A stretch of 64,000 bases of DNA. It comes from Ailanthus altissimus. Its lineage: Eukaryota; Streptophyta; Magnoliopsida; Sapindales; Simaroubaceae. Under the pieces are notes generated by a model. It searched no databases, was not told where the DNA came from, and saw only the letters and a list, made by a program, of their open reading frames with translations. Position numbers and translations under genes: made by a program. Below are positions 1-13,790 of the stretch, piece after piece. The DNA is taken from the NCBI GenBank assembly GCA_946807835.1, contig OX327699.1, forward strand, positions 2,411,001 through 2,475,000, given 5' to 3'. Every line of letters starts with the position of its first letter. Within the stretch, counting starts at the first letter, position 1.

Positions 1-400
1 ATGAAATGTCTATTAAATGTCTTTGTAAATCTATTCAGTGCCAAATCCCTACTTAACACTTACATGTTTATACAAGCTTCCACTAAGTTCATTGTTTCAT
101 AAAACCAACCGTATGAACATTCAAGATACATATATACACCAGTCAATATAAATAAAATTTATACAAATTGGAATGGAGCTCAAGCACAAACTCCAACACT
201 TGTATGGTCTTATATTATCATTTCGACTTCGAATATTTGCGTTCATCTACCACTACATTTTCATTGATAAATGTTGAAGGCACAAGGTTTCGCCAACATT
301 AACTTTCTTCTAAATAAAAAAAATGTAATTGGTGGGCACTTCTTTTTACTTGAATCTATATCGTAAGTGACATGTAAAGGGTCCTTATCTTCAAACTATT
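1..400. other. AT-rich intergenic DNA
   Basis: No reading frame, RNA gene or repeat structure that I can support. It precedes the repeat block that begins near 401. Confidence 0.4.
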
Positions 401-970
401 TACCATCATAAACAATCGACATGCACACGATGTGCATTGATCTAAAGAAAATATCATTAAAATACAACTTAATTAGAATAAATTATTTAACAAATTATTG
501 TTAACTACGACATAAAAATCATGCATCAAATACAAGCCTATGTTACATTAAGTCTTCACATAAATACAAAATAAGATTGTTATACGACTCTTATAATATC
601 ATATACTCTTAGAGTCTGGTACAAGACTTGATTTAACAAATTATAATGCTTTAAATGACAGTACAATATTATTATAATACTACAATAGACCATATTTACA
701 AAATTTGATACAAAGTGATATGAATTGGATTGCCTTAAGTGATAGTACAAGACCATATAATATTAAGTCTTGTAAGAAAACAGAAAGCAGTTCATTGACA
801 TAATTGACAGTACAAGACTCTTACAAGACCATATACATAAAGTCTTGTACAATAACACAATCTACTAAATTGACTTAAGTGACAGTACAAGATTGCTACA
901 CGATTCTTGCATGACCATCATGAAATCTTGTAACGAAATTTGAAAATAACAACCAAAGTACAAGAATATG
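401..970. repeat. Segmental repeat block, copy A, with short hairpin repeats
   Basis: The block starts at taccatcataaacaatcgac and is matched by the block at 1963..2360, with scattered substitutions and indels. Its second half is made of diverged units of about 65-84 bp beginning gacagtacaagac (657, 741, 806, 881). Several units carry acaagac on one side and the complementary gtcttgt on the other, so they could fold as small hairpins. The same unit type recurs at 2128-2350 and 40560-40920. No coding potential is evident; short reading frames here are by-products. Confidence 0.6.
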
Positions 971-1283
971 ACAAAATAAAAATAATAACCTGGTTTAAAC
1001 ATTAGAACTAACGCAATTTGAATGTGTCTAGTGTGGATGTTCGAATAGCCTAACCTAGCAAAATGACTTAAACTACTAAATTGACTTAAGTGACAGTACA
1101 AGATTGCTACACGATTCTTGCATGACCATCATGAAATCTTGTAACGAAATTTGAAAATAACAACCAAAGTACAAGAATATGACAAAATAAAAATAATAAC
1201 CTGGTTTAAACATTAGAACTAACGCAATTTGAATGTGTCTAGTGTGGATGTTCGAATAGCCTAACCTAGCAAAATGACTTAAA
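862..1283. repeat. Perfect 211-bp tandem duplication
   Basis: Copy 1 is 862..1072 and copy 2 is 1073..1283. By eye they are identical over 211 bp, and the next three bases (cta) also match. The unit begins inside the hairpin repeat block (ctactaaattgacttaagtg) and ends aaaatgacttaaa. Identity over the full length points to a very recent duplication or an assembly artefact. Confidence 0.9.
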
Positions 1284-1962
1284 CTATGTTTGTTTAACAA
1301 TTTTGTAATAAAATAGTTTGACTGAAAATTCACATTAATTTATTTAATTTTTTGACCGATTCTAAATCTAAATTCAAATAGTATTTGTATTGATATGAAA
1401 AAGTTTTCAATTACTGAAATCTTTTATTGCCAATTTGTTTCAAAAGTTTAGAACATAATGACATTCATATTTTCTTTGTGCATCGATTCTACACTCATAA
1501 TATCAGAGTTTCCTGCCATTATTAAGGATTTAAAAGCCAATCAATCCGTTTCGAAATGACCTAGTTAATGATTATAAAAAAAAAAAAAGACTAAACAAAC
1601 TAAAATACCCGATTCTTATTTGATTAGAGAAAGGTACGAGTCGTCCTATAATTTCTATCAAACTTAATTTAGTATAATTCTTTAGTCTTGTTCTATGTAC
1701 ATAAATTATTGTAATAAGAATAATAATTGAAATTTGAATTTGTTCCATCTTCATAAAAATCTTATTTAAGTATAAAATAATTATTTATATTTTACTTTAA
1801 GTCTAACAAATTTTATTAGACACTATATCATCTATTATATTAATTACTCTCATCACCCTTTCTTAGGATTTATAGGCACTTTTCGTCTAAAATGGCACTA
1901 CTAAAATTACTAATTCAATTTTTTTAAACTTACACTCCCTAATAAGTCCTTATTAGCTTTGA

Positions 1963-2360
1963 TACCATCATAAATAATTGACATGCGCACGATGTGCATT
2001 GATATAAAGAAAATACAATTAAAATACTTTTTAATTAGAATTAATTATTTAATAAATTATTATTAACTGCACAAGACCATATATACAAAGTCTGGTATAA
2101 AGTAATATGAATTGAACTAACTTATGTGACAGTACAAAACTTGTACAAGACTCGCACAAGACTATATAACGTGAAATCTTGTAAAAAAAAATAAAAAAGT
2201 AATTTATTAACATGATTGACAGTACAAAATTATACAAGACCACGTACATAAAATCTTATATAATAACACAATCTACTATATTAATTTAAGTAATAATACA
2301 AAACCGTTATTCGACTGTTACATGACCATCATAAAATCTTGTAACAAAATTTTACAACAA
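1963..2360. repeat. Segmental repeat block, copy B
   Basis: Diverged direct copy of 401..970. The shared left end is taccatcataaataattgac; the shared right end includes catgaccatcataaaatcttgtaac. Copy B lacks about 170 bp present in copy A. It contains gacagtacaa units at 2128 and 2218. Confidence 0.6.
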
Positions 2361-3028
2361 TCAAAATATAAAAATAAGACAAAACAAAAATAAAATAAAA
2401 AATTAATACGATCATTTTAAAGCTTTTTATTTGGTATAATACTAAAAGATTTTGTAGTCTCACCTTTTTTTAAATATCTACGTAATTATAATTGAATAAG
2501 ATATTTATATAATATAAAAACTATTTTAAAATATTTAATTAAATAACCCATTTTGTAAAAGCTCTTTTTGGTACAAGTTCTAACGTTGAACATCACTCCA
2601 AATGAACCTTCATGTTTGTATGATTTAAGCTAATTATACAGTCTCTATCCATAGTTCCATTAAAAATAAATGTTTTATCAATAACTTTATTAATATAATA
2701 TCCACTTGGATAAGATTCCGAACGTGATACAACTACCTCTAATAGAGTTTGACTTATCTTTTGGTATTGAAAAATTTTGTTAACATTTTTGTACCAAAAA
2801 AAAATCTATCTCCATATACTACATTTGATCTTTCTAATGTTTATTATTAATTGTTTTAAAAAAAAAAAATCAATCTAGACTTTAAGTGAATATTAAATTA
2901 TTGATTTATTTTGAATGATATTAATATCTACACTTGCACATACCTAAACAAAATTTTAATATCCAAATTCGACTCACTGTGGAAGTCAAGCAGGAGACTG
3001 AAGGAAGCAATTAAGATTGGCAGATATT
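2361..3028. other. AT-rich intergenic DNA
   Basis: Long A and T runs with no supported gene. It separates repeat copy B from the SINE. Confidence 0.35.
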
Positions 3029-3350
3029 TTTTTTTTTTTAATTACAAGCATTATATATATTACATCTACTAGTGCGATAACTAGACTTTATTAAAACTAG
3101 AACAAAACTTCACTATCACACTAATGTGCACCTAGACTTCAACCAACTGAGACAAAATTTTACTTCCGCACAAATGCACGCCCAGATATCGACCCCCACC
3201 AAGAGGGAGAGCACCCTCACTGTATAAGGGAGGATTATAGGATTATTATAGGTCCCTGGCATCTGCTAAGGCTTGAACTCCCAACCTCTAGATCGGAGAT
3301 GTGCACTTAGGGAGAGTGCTTACCGTTGGGATAAGCACTCAAGTGCGATA
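3029..3350 (-). mobile_element. tRNA-derived SINE, minus strand
   Basis: Read on the minus strand, the element has a Pol III box A-like motif (ttatcccaacggtaag, plus-strand 3319..3334), then a box B-like motif (gggagttcaagcc, 3270..3282), then a tRNA-unrelated body, and it ends in a poly-A run (plus-strand T run near 3027-3040). A-box, B-box and A-tail in that order are the hallmark of plant SINEs. The body has two similar ~55-bp segments. No perfect target duplication is visible; agcaattaag upstream and agcaaatta downstream are a weak candidate. It lies about 270 bp past the stop codon of the O-fucosyltransferase gene. The 5' boundary is approximate. Confidence 0.6.
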
Positions 3351-3619
3351 CTCAGCAAATTACCAGGAAGAAGATGTGTATGTATCATTGAGAACAAACA
3401 AATGTTACTCGCATTAATTGTTTCTGTAAATCATATACAATGAATTTTGAATGGCAAAACTACCAAGATTGTAGCTTCACAATTTCAAAGAATTAAAACC
3501 TAAAGTTCTCTCCCATCACTAAAATGAAAGAATTCAATTGAATGATGCATCATAAATTACAATATTACAGGTAAGAAAAAAATTTCTAACCCTAAATGAT
3601 AGTTTCTATATTCATATCA

Positions 3620-6600
3620 TCAAGTTTGTTTCTTAGTGTTACCTTGTTCCTTTGGACCTTCTTGTTGTTTACACATGCAATCTGGCATGGGAAATGTGTA
3701 TAGCGATGCACTGGGTTTTCTTAATTCAACTCCCTTCACATCACTGTGGGAAAGCATATCTTGCATTTGTCGTTTGAAGTCACCCCATCTGCCATATATA
3801 GATAAAAAAAATACTTAAGATTGCAAAATTACCCGCATATTATGTTCTTAGTTCTTAATGACAGTCACTAACAAAACTTTAGAGCCTAACTATATTTGCA
3901 AACAAAGTGATTGTCACTTGTCAGAGTCCATACAGATGCATTCCACAGCAATAAATAATAAATATAAATTAAGCAGTCACAATGGTCACATTGAATATTG
4001 AAGGAAGAAAAGAGTAGACACTAGGGATGAACATCAATAGACCTAAAATGTAACTTGAAATATTATCCATTTAATTAATAAATTATATTGTAAAATGTCA
4101 AAGAGCACAACCAATTAATAGTTACCAAGTTTATAATAGCAGGTAGCAGCAGTGAACTATTGAATATTTAAAGCTCAAAAGCAGTTGACAGAACTCAAGC
4201 TTGAACAAGAAAAAAGGCAAAAGGCACATCCTAGTGTCATCGGCTAAAGCTTAAAGGCAGTCAACAGAACTCAAGCTTGAACAGGAAAAATGACAAAAGG
4301 CTCATCCAGTGACACTGGCTAGCCATTGATATCGACTTAAAAAACTAACCTGTTAAATGAGGCCACCTAGGAATGATTTGTGGGTAACTATTGGTACCCA
4401 ACCATATTGGGAAGGATTTAGTAACGCTCTAAGCAAGTTTGGAACAAGTTTGATACACAATATTCAAACCCACAACAGTTTGAAACGGACGCGGATTTAG
4501 ATAGAAATCCGTAAAGTTTTACATATTTTAAGTTATTTTTGTTTTAAATGGGACCAAATGCCCTTGTTTTTAATAGTATGAAATCGGTAAACTTTTACAT
4601 ATTTTAAGTTATTTTTGTTTTAAATGGGACCAAATGCCACTGCTTTTAATAGTAAAGTTGCCATAACGACATTATATTGTTGAAAACCTAAATTCATATT
4701 TGAAAACGTGTTGATTCTAAAAGTATTGAATGGACTTATTAGTCTAAGTGTTGGATGAGAATTTTATTACCAAATTATATTTCATGTGTTCCATTTTTCT
4801 TTTTGAGACTATATCATAGGTTAACTAAACTAGATTTTTATATTTTGTAATGATTTGAACTTAAACTGTGATAATAATATTATTTGAGATATCTGTGATA
4901 ACAATATTACTTGAGATATCTTATGAGATTTATTTGGAACTAATATCTTATGAGATTTATCTTACATGTTTATATGAAAACCAACTTAAAATTCGCGGAT
5001 ACCCGTTACTTACCAAATCAACTTGAGCAGATTTAATAATGAAATCTTAAACAGACAACGAGTTTTGAAAGAATTTGATATTGTGAAGCAAATGTGGATA
5101 CAAGTTTAGGGGTATCTATCCGGAATCCAATCCACTGCCTTCCTAATGTTACCTACACATCCTTGTAAGCAAGGTCAATCCATTTTTTATCCCATGTAAA
5201 ATGTGACATTCAACCAATCACAACACCCTTGTCAAACCAGCCTATCCCATCTTTACATGCCTAGGACCAACCTATTCTCCATCCTACGTGGGACAAGACG
5301 TTCACTCTCAATCAATCTCATGACTCCAAACCATCGTGGGCAAACTTGGAGAACCCACATCCAAATGACAATTCTATATTTGGGGCTCAATACTATTTTG
5401 GGGGATTGCATGCAAATAAAAACTTGAGTCTACCCCGATACCAAATGTTACGGACTTTTTACATTCATGCAGCCTTAAGTGCGTGTTAAAAACTATAAAG
5501 TGAACACGCACACAAAGTGTCTGTGAAAATGCTCAATATATTACAATAATAAAAATACAATGCTTGGAGGGTCCGACTCAATTGAAGCCTCCCCTATTTA
5601 TATAATCAATGGCTATGGCCTATACATATGTACAATGATTTAATAATCTACAAAGAGATGCTAGAGAATATTTTAAGATGCCGCCACATACCCATAAAAT
5701 ATTCTTTCCTAAACCTTTCTTACTGTGGCACATATAGTTGGCGACTTTTTGGTTTAAGAGAATCTCTCTTTTAGGAAGAGTATTGACGTCTGCCCACCAT
5801 CCAACCCAAGTTAAAACGGATCATCTAAAAGCTTGGATCAATATAGCCTCTAAGAGAATTGTGGCGCTCAAGTGTTCAATGAAATGCCTAAAAACACTTG
5901 AAACATGATAGTTTAGGTTCAAGAAAAGGAGATGACATTTGTCATTCCCTATTTGCACACTTGGGTGACATTACTTAAATGGGTTAAAGTTCATGATGAC
6001 AAAGAACAATGTGGCAAAGTTACTTTCAAAATCCAGAAACTCAGGTTGGAACAAGCACAATGACAGAATTTCTTGGCGTAGTTTGACTACAAGCTTGAGT
6101 ATAAGCTAGGCAAGCTAATGTTAGGTCAAATACTTGGAATGTGCCTAAGAAAGCTGTTGGAAGACTCATTGAATTTGGGCTAGATAGCTGGCTTAGTCAT
6201 ACTTAAGCCCAAAAATAAAAGGTTCTAGAAAGAGAATATTCCACAGAAAAAATAGTGGCTATCTTAGAATAACCAAGAAGATCTCTCGCTAGACCATTAG
6301 ATTGGTATATATTTGTACAAAACTTAGCCATTGATTGTACAAAACTTTATGTATAAATAGAGGGCTCAGTTGAGCCAAACCATCCAAACTTTGTATCTTC
6401 TTTAGAGCAATATAATGAGCATCTTCACAAATACTTTGTGTGAGTTGTTGTCTTTCCTTTCTTGGTAATTTTTAGCAAGACTGACTTAACACCAAGAAGC
6501 GTCTAAGGCTTATGGATCAGAAAATTTCCATGACACTAGGTAGAGTGGATAGCTTCACACGTAAAAAGATGGATGTCAATGCCCTAGAAAAAGCAAAACA

Positions 6601-9600
6601 AAAAACATCTTGATAGTAAATAAAGGACCTATAGCTTAATAATCCAGTCTTGACCAGGAGAGCATTGATGATTAACCAACTCACCATGAATAAGTGTGTA
6701 ACGAGAATAGGTGAACCCAATGAATCAAAACCCTTATGCCCTTTATTATAAACATGCCTCAGTTGTAAGTTGTAATGATCTAGTGGGGGAAGCTCAAAGG
6801 AAAATTACATGGAGCAAAAGAGAGAAATAAATAAATAGGGGCTTGTTTGGTATTGTTTCATAAACTTTTTAAATATCTTTTTGTACAAGTAAAAAAAGAA
6901 ATTGAATTTAAATAATCAAAGTGCATATGGTTTCAAAACAGTTTTCTAAAGCACAAACAATGAAGAAAATAACTTTGTCACTACTATTTTGGCACAAAAT
7001 AGTGCTCAAAATGTGCATGAAGTTTAAGGCGCTTGTGTTTAAAACTATGTTTCTTATTTCCTTTTTGATTGAAAGATTTAGCATCAACTTTTAGAAGGGA
7101 ATATAACCTTTTTTCAAATTCTAATTCTCAAATACAGTGCTAAAAACATTTCTTTTTGTATTTTTAAGTTTGTAAAACCAAAAATGATTTTCCACAAATG
7201 GGCCAAAGCCACCTGATCTTTGTGAATTTTTATATACATATAAACTAATTGTATAAAACTTTGTATCCAAATTGACCAAGTTATTAACATATCATTTTCT
7301 CTGTTGTCTATTTTAATTTATTTCATTTTTATTGTCCCACTACTTTTGCCAGACAGTAGAATGCATCTCATTGTTTGTATGATCAATTTGTATGTGTAAT
7401 AATATTATACCTTAGTTGATTGTTCTAAACAGTGACAAGTTCATACAAAATGAAACTCTATAATTGAATCCAATCATTTTATGAACAACATACTATGACA
7501 ATGCTATGATTCTATGATTATAAGTAATTTTGTGGCAGCAGCTTTGGCATTTTTCAAGAGCAATATGACATTAACAAGTTAAAGAGTTTTATAGGGGTAT
7601 AAAATTGCAGGTTGAAATCCAAATTTCATTCTCACTTTTATAAAAATTCTAAGGTAAAATATTGGTATTCTTGTTTGTGATCTTCAATACCACATAATTC
7701 CACAAACCGCTCTCATTGCTTAACAGTGATTGGCAAAATCTATGCAAGATGCTTTATAAACAAATTACTTTACCACATGATAATTGCTAATTATTGTATC
7801 ATCATCAATTTTCTAATACTAAATATAATCAGCTAAACAAAGAGATGCATTGTAACATGTTATCATCTACGCATAACATACTATATTAGCCCACTGAATA
7901 TATCGACCACGCTTATCCATGTAAATAGTTTTTAACGTGTTGCAAATAGGATAGCACCACATGGAATTTTAGCGCAATAGAAGAGGGCCATGTCACCAGT
8001 GAGAGCAATTATATGTAGACAAACTACATGATGTAATCACAGAAATAGCAAGCATAGAATGCAATAAAAACCAAAATGATAGTAGATCGGGAGTTTAATA
8101 GCAATGTACCTGGTATTGGGTCTATCAAATAATAGTGCTAATTTTCTCTTATCAGGTTTAACTGTCTTTCCATGGCCTCCATATAAATAGCGCCTATGAC
8201 CCATTAAGAAGTGGGGAAAATTTCCACCTTGAGTTGTGACAAATACTTCACTGTGAAGGCAAACTGTATAGTCAAGAGCAGCCAGTCTAGAAGAGTGGCC
8301 CTACATCAAAAACATTCAGTATTAAAACGATTGACCTGTTCTTAGCTTCTACCTAATTTTTCCATATTAAATTAAAAATCATAGACTGCAGCCATATGAT
8401 ACCTTAAATGCAGAAAGTTCTTCTGGAGTAGCTAGTGTATCCTTTGTTTCTAAACGAGGAAACATCTGCTTTAGTGGAGCCATGTACTTTTCAGCTTTAT
8501 AAATTTTCCCTGCCGCAACATATAGTGAGGTGGTGTTATCAAAACCCATGCCCCTAAGCATCATTCCAACCTACAGAACAAAATAAAATAAAGACAGCAT
8601 TTATAAGTACACAAGGATTTATTAATTTGTTCAGTTCTAGTAACAAGTAGCTGCAAAGCCAATCCAATGTTATACAAGTAGCTAGTTCCCATGGATGAAT
8701 AAATTATAAGTGACAGAAGAAAGAGCTCTTTAGACATCAGTGGGTCAGATATAGTAAGAACAGAAACAACAAAGATTGTTATAGAATAATAAGTGCATAC
8801 TACTTCTACCATAAATTGAGCAGCCTATAACCTACAGATTCTGTCTGTGTCATCAAAATTATTTTTATCATTCAATTGTCAATATCAGAATCCCAAGTAT
8901 AGTTGAGTATTCAAACCAATCATGAAATTTAATTGAAGAAATCAATGCCCTTGTTTCTGAATTTTCACATCCATTACTTCACAATAGAAATTCCAAGACA
9001 ATTAAGAAGTCAATAGAGCTTGTCCATTTCACTATACAAGTATAGATCTTTGTTCTAGACTGCAAAGTTCCATAAAAATAATGGGTTTTATCATCTAGGT
9101 ACCTGAGTTTTATGTTTTATTAAACAAGGACATAGTTCAACACATTTTATTTAGATAGAACAGATAGATAGGGGCCACCGCAAGTGGAATAGACAAAGAA
9201 TCAAGAGAACATTTTCAACCCAAAGATAGCAAGTGGGATAGATAGCAAGCCCTTCATCAATGGGCCACTGCAAGTGGGCATAGGCATAGTAGCAAGAGAG
9301 AACATTTTCAACCCAAAGAGAGACACAGCAAGTGCGGATAGACATAAAAGCAAGAGAGAACATTTGATAGATATATTTTCAACCAAAATAGAACATTTTA
9401 ACCCATAACCACTGGGCCAATGCACATGAGGATAGACATGGAAGAAAGAGAGAACATTTTCAACCCAATAAGATACAAAGAGAGAGAGAGTCAATATAGC
9501 TTGATACCTCCAATGGAGTCAAAGGACATTTTCCATCAACACGATTTGCACCTGGTCTTATTATTCTTCCTCTTTTCTTAAATTTCCCCCTCCAACTTCT

Positions 9601-12600
9601 TTCTCGAGCAATATCCATTTCATGCTTTTCTTCCTCCCCACCATCATATTCACAGCAAGAAAATGCAACCATATCCTTTAGAGAAAAGCAAAGTAACACT
9701 TTAGAAACAATAAAGGATATGAAAACAAAAAGAGAATCCAAGAATTTTTGCATTGCAGGAAAGTTAACAAACAGGTGGAGCACCGTTTCAAACCGAAGGT
9801 GCACTGAAACATATTTTCCCCCACTGTGAGAGCTATTCTTAACCATCCGATCAACCATTTTGTCAGCAAGCGTTCTTATAGGTTCAGAAAATCTCAGTGC
9901 TTCAAAATTGGCAAAGCATCTAAGGCCCTGAATATGTGAAGGAACTCCAAGAGCCAGCCTATTGGAGAAAGGTGCAATGCGTACAGCCCTGCAACACGAA
10001 ATGAGGATATAATGTTTTATTCTCATATCCAAAATGCCACAAGCCCAAAACTGAAGAGTTAGTTTGCACATACATCACTCAAGTGTAGCAGTAACATTAA
10101 CATCACTCGAGTGTAGCAGAAACATGCATTTAAATATTATTTAAAGATTTGAGTCAAAAGATAACACTTAATTCCATTCACACATCCAGTTGGTTTACAT
10201 CTGTATTTGTGCTTGTTCATGCATGTCTGTATTTATGTTCCTGCACAAACAGCCATCCAGTCGAATGTATCACACTCTTAAGAACTAGAGAGCTCATCCA
10301 AAATGACAACCTTCCATATTCTAAAGGCACACAGATCATGTATTGCCACCTGCTTAAGTTTAAAACTTTTGCATTTACCTAAATCGTATTCCAAGTTCTT
10401 TACAATTTTAAGTCTCGTTTGGAGAAAGAAATTCAATGTCTGGGAAACAGGAAAGTTGATTTGCACCAATAGGATAACTGTAAGTGAGATCGAATACAAC
10501 TGAGCTGCACCATTTCTATACTAATAAAGCATGTAAAAGGACAGGTATATAAATCATAAATGGGGCAAGATAAGTGGCACCATATTTTTGTATACAAATA
10601 GTGAAACAGTTTTGCACTTTCAACAGCTGAGACTACATCTGATGTGCATAATTAGCAACATGCTTTAGATGATTTACATGCATGAAACTATAAATGATCC
10701 TAACTCTTTTCCTTTTCTGATATATGTTAAATCGTAATCACAATCCAATATTTGGCTTTCAATTTAGCAACATGATACCAACACAGATTTGATAGGAAGT
10801 TGGCTTTGCAACAACAAACATTAAGGATGTTCAGAAAAATTCCTCGTAATTTGGCATCTTCTTGGAGAGTATCAACATTAATTCATGAGGTTATGAATAC
10901 ATACCCCAACTGCTGCAGCTTTGGCAGGACTCTTTGGAGATAATAGGTTGGGCTAGACCAAGCTTTTACTCTCAAATTCACAATGCTGCTTATGTTGTTG
11001 TCGAACCGTTGAAGTACATCCCCTGGGAGCTCTTTGACAACATTCACATTGTTTCTAAGCGCATGTATGAAAAAATCTTCATCAAATATTTCCCCGAAAT
11101 TGCTGCAACAAATTAAAATTTCAAAAAGAAAAGAAAATTTTAAGTAATGATTTCAAAACATCTTGCAATTCAAACAACACGAAAATGAAACACATTTACA
11201 TGGAAGGAATATGTGCTTAACAGAGTAAATTATAAGAAAAAATGTAGATAAATAACTTTCGCCTTGACACTATCGTGTAAAGCACAATTCCGGTATTACT
11301 TTACTCCATATACTTGCAGAAATATGTGATATTTTTGCAAGACACAAGCATCATTTTGGCCCTCATTTCATTATATTTTGCAAATTCAATTGATATATTA
11401 TTGAAAACAAAGCACAGTTTAAGAAGAAAAGAAACTTGGAATACAAATTAGATCTTGGAAGGACTATCTTCTGCCTAAAGTCCCTCTATCAAATTGTTCT
11501 GCACGAGAGAGTATTCACACAAAAAAAAAAGAAAAAAAAAAGACACATAATTTACAAAAGTTTCCTTTGTAGAATTGATTAGCAAAGGTCTAGATTTCAT
11601 TATATAAGAAATAAACACTTATGTACCAAGTGATCTAGTTATCCAATAAGTTGTCAGAGGTTGGCAAGCATTTCATTAGGGTGCACACAACTCCAAAGGA
11701 ACCAAGATACCCAATAAAATCAAATGATTGGTTAGGTTTTCTTCTACCTGCACAATGGTTTTGTTTTCAAGGATTAGAGACCAATCGAGGTCAATTTGGT
11801 TTTAGTTCTCTTAAAAATGTCACCATTGAATAACCTTAAAATTTTGGTTACTTCAAGGATACCTTAATCAATTTTCTTTTTTCTCCTTTTCTTTTCAAAT
11901 TAGAATTGAGTTAAGCAAAACTTGACAATCTAAAGAAAAGTGAACTTCACGTATGGAAAATCCACCAACAAAATGGTGATCTAAATAGTGCAAGTGAGTT
12001 TGGGAGTTTACACCATGAAGATGATTCAACTTTCCTGTGACTATAATGTGACAGTGTTTCCAAACATGAGTTGCACTTTTCTGTTTAAGTGCATTAAACA
12101 ACTTAACTTTACATCCATAAAGCGAGTACCAAAATACAAAGCTACACAGCAAGACATTGACAAAGAAGCAAAGGATAGCAAATACTGCTGCATAATTATA
12201 ATTGCAGAACAAGCACGACAACAACAAGAGCAGGAGCAACAGCATGCAATACCAGCAAAAATAATCACCTGGAATCTCGCCAAACACTATTTAAATGAAA
12301 AATTGGAATCACAAGAGTTGCATTGAGTAGTCCAGCCACTGCCACGACATCACATATCTGTACCAAAATAGAGGAGAAACTTTTTTTTAGAAACAATTAA
12401 TTAAATTTAAAGATATCATCTTTCTTCCAAGCACAGTAGCCTATTAATTTGGTAACATTAGCATTCTATGTTAGCCATATATTGTTGCAGGACATTTTCT
12501 TAGGCTGCAACATTATATATGATTTATAATGTAATAACAAACAACAAGCACAAATACCAGCCACATGGAAAATTAATAATAAACTACCAAGCTCATATAT

Positions 12601-13757
12601 CATATAACAATCCAATGAAGTTTCTTGTAGCTATGACTTATCCAAGAGATCTTAACAACATAATTTTGTCAAGAAAAAAGGAAATATGAAAGCAATGGGG
12701 ACAAGGATTTGAGAGTTTGAGCAGCAAAGTTTCAGCATTCATTTCAAGTCACTAGCAAATTCCCATCATTCTCACTCTTCATAATACAATTAATTGATAT
12801 ATGCTAGTTTTGGGGGAGACACCTGCTGAAAAATAGAATCCAGATGAGAGACCCTTGTTTATACCATCCATCAGGATCAGGAAGAAATCAATGAGTCAAT
12901 CCCAAAGTTGTAAATTCTAAACTATAATTCATCATCCAATACAAAGTGACAGCTTGAATGTGTATGAGGTGATACTTAAAATTTTCAATAAAAGTAACAC
13001 TGAAACTCAGCCACAATTAGTGAACTTCATGAGGCCCAATAGCTGTTGCATAAATATGTAAGGACATGTTTATTGGAACCCCACACATCTTGATCACATT
13101 GTCATGAATTTACAGTAATATTTTTTTGTAATAAATTGAACCATATGCAACTAGATTCTTTGATGTATAACTTCAGGTCCACCTTGCATGAAGAAGTATG
13201 GTATAGTAAATCAGTCACATGCACATATAAACATGCTGCACTTTCCTTATAACTATGGAAAGCAAGAACAGAAGACCAAAAAAAGAAAAATTATCTGAGA
13301 ACCAAAACACACCGATAAGCGTTGCTGGTTTAACCCGCCATTAGCTTCAATTATGAGGAAACCATTAGACTTTGGCAATTCTGAGAACCTCAAAGCACAA
13401 AAACAGCAGTTAGGATTTTGCAGTGCCCAAGGACAATACAATAGTAAATGCAATTCAAGATATGATTGCTTTGAAGAAATAAGACACTGAAAACAAATAA
13501 TTTTTGAATTTTCACTTTTCCCAACAAAATACGGTTGATCACTGATGTGGCAATTGGATAAGGACTTCTTTTTGCTAATTTTACAGGTAGTTCTAAGTCT
13601 AGTAATTCAGGGTTTTCATTCTGTGGGTTCTCATAAATATTTCATGTACATAATATTTACATGATTTTACAGATTTGAGTCAACATTAGTCTAAAATTTG
13701 ATGAGTTTCTTTTTTCACTTTTGGAGTGTTAGTTTAGCAGTTATTTGCATATATGTG

Positions 13758-13790
<33 letters not shown>

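Noticed and set aside
865..1333. Two overlapping minus-strand frames with the same protein ending
   Set aside because: Produced by the 211-bp tandem duplication in non-coding repeats; start codons and composition are not convincing.
9201..9494. 97-codon frame with repeated WVENVLS-like motifs
   Set aside because: It is the translation of the intron 7 minisatellite.
11895..12326. Frames of 80-130 codons on both strands
   Set aside because: They run across a splice donor and intron 4 of the O-fucosyltransferase gene; only 12357..12269 is coding there.
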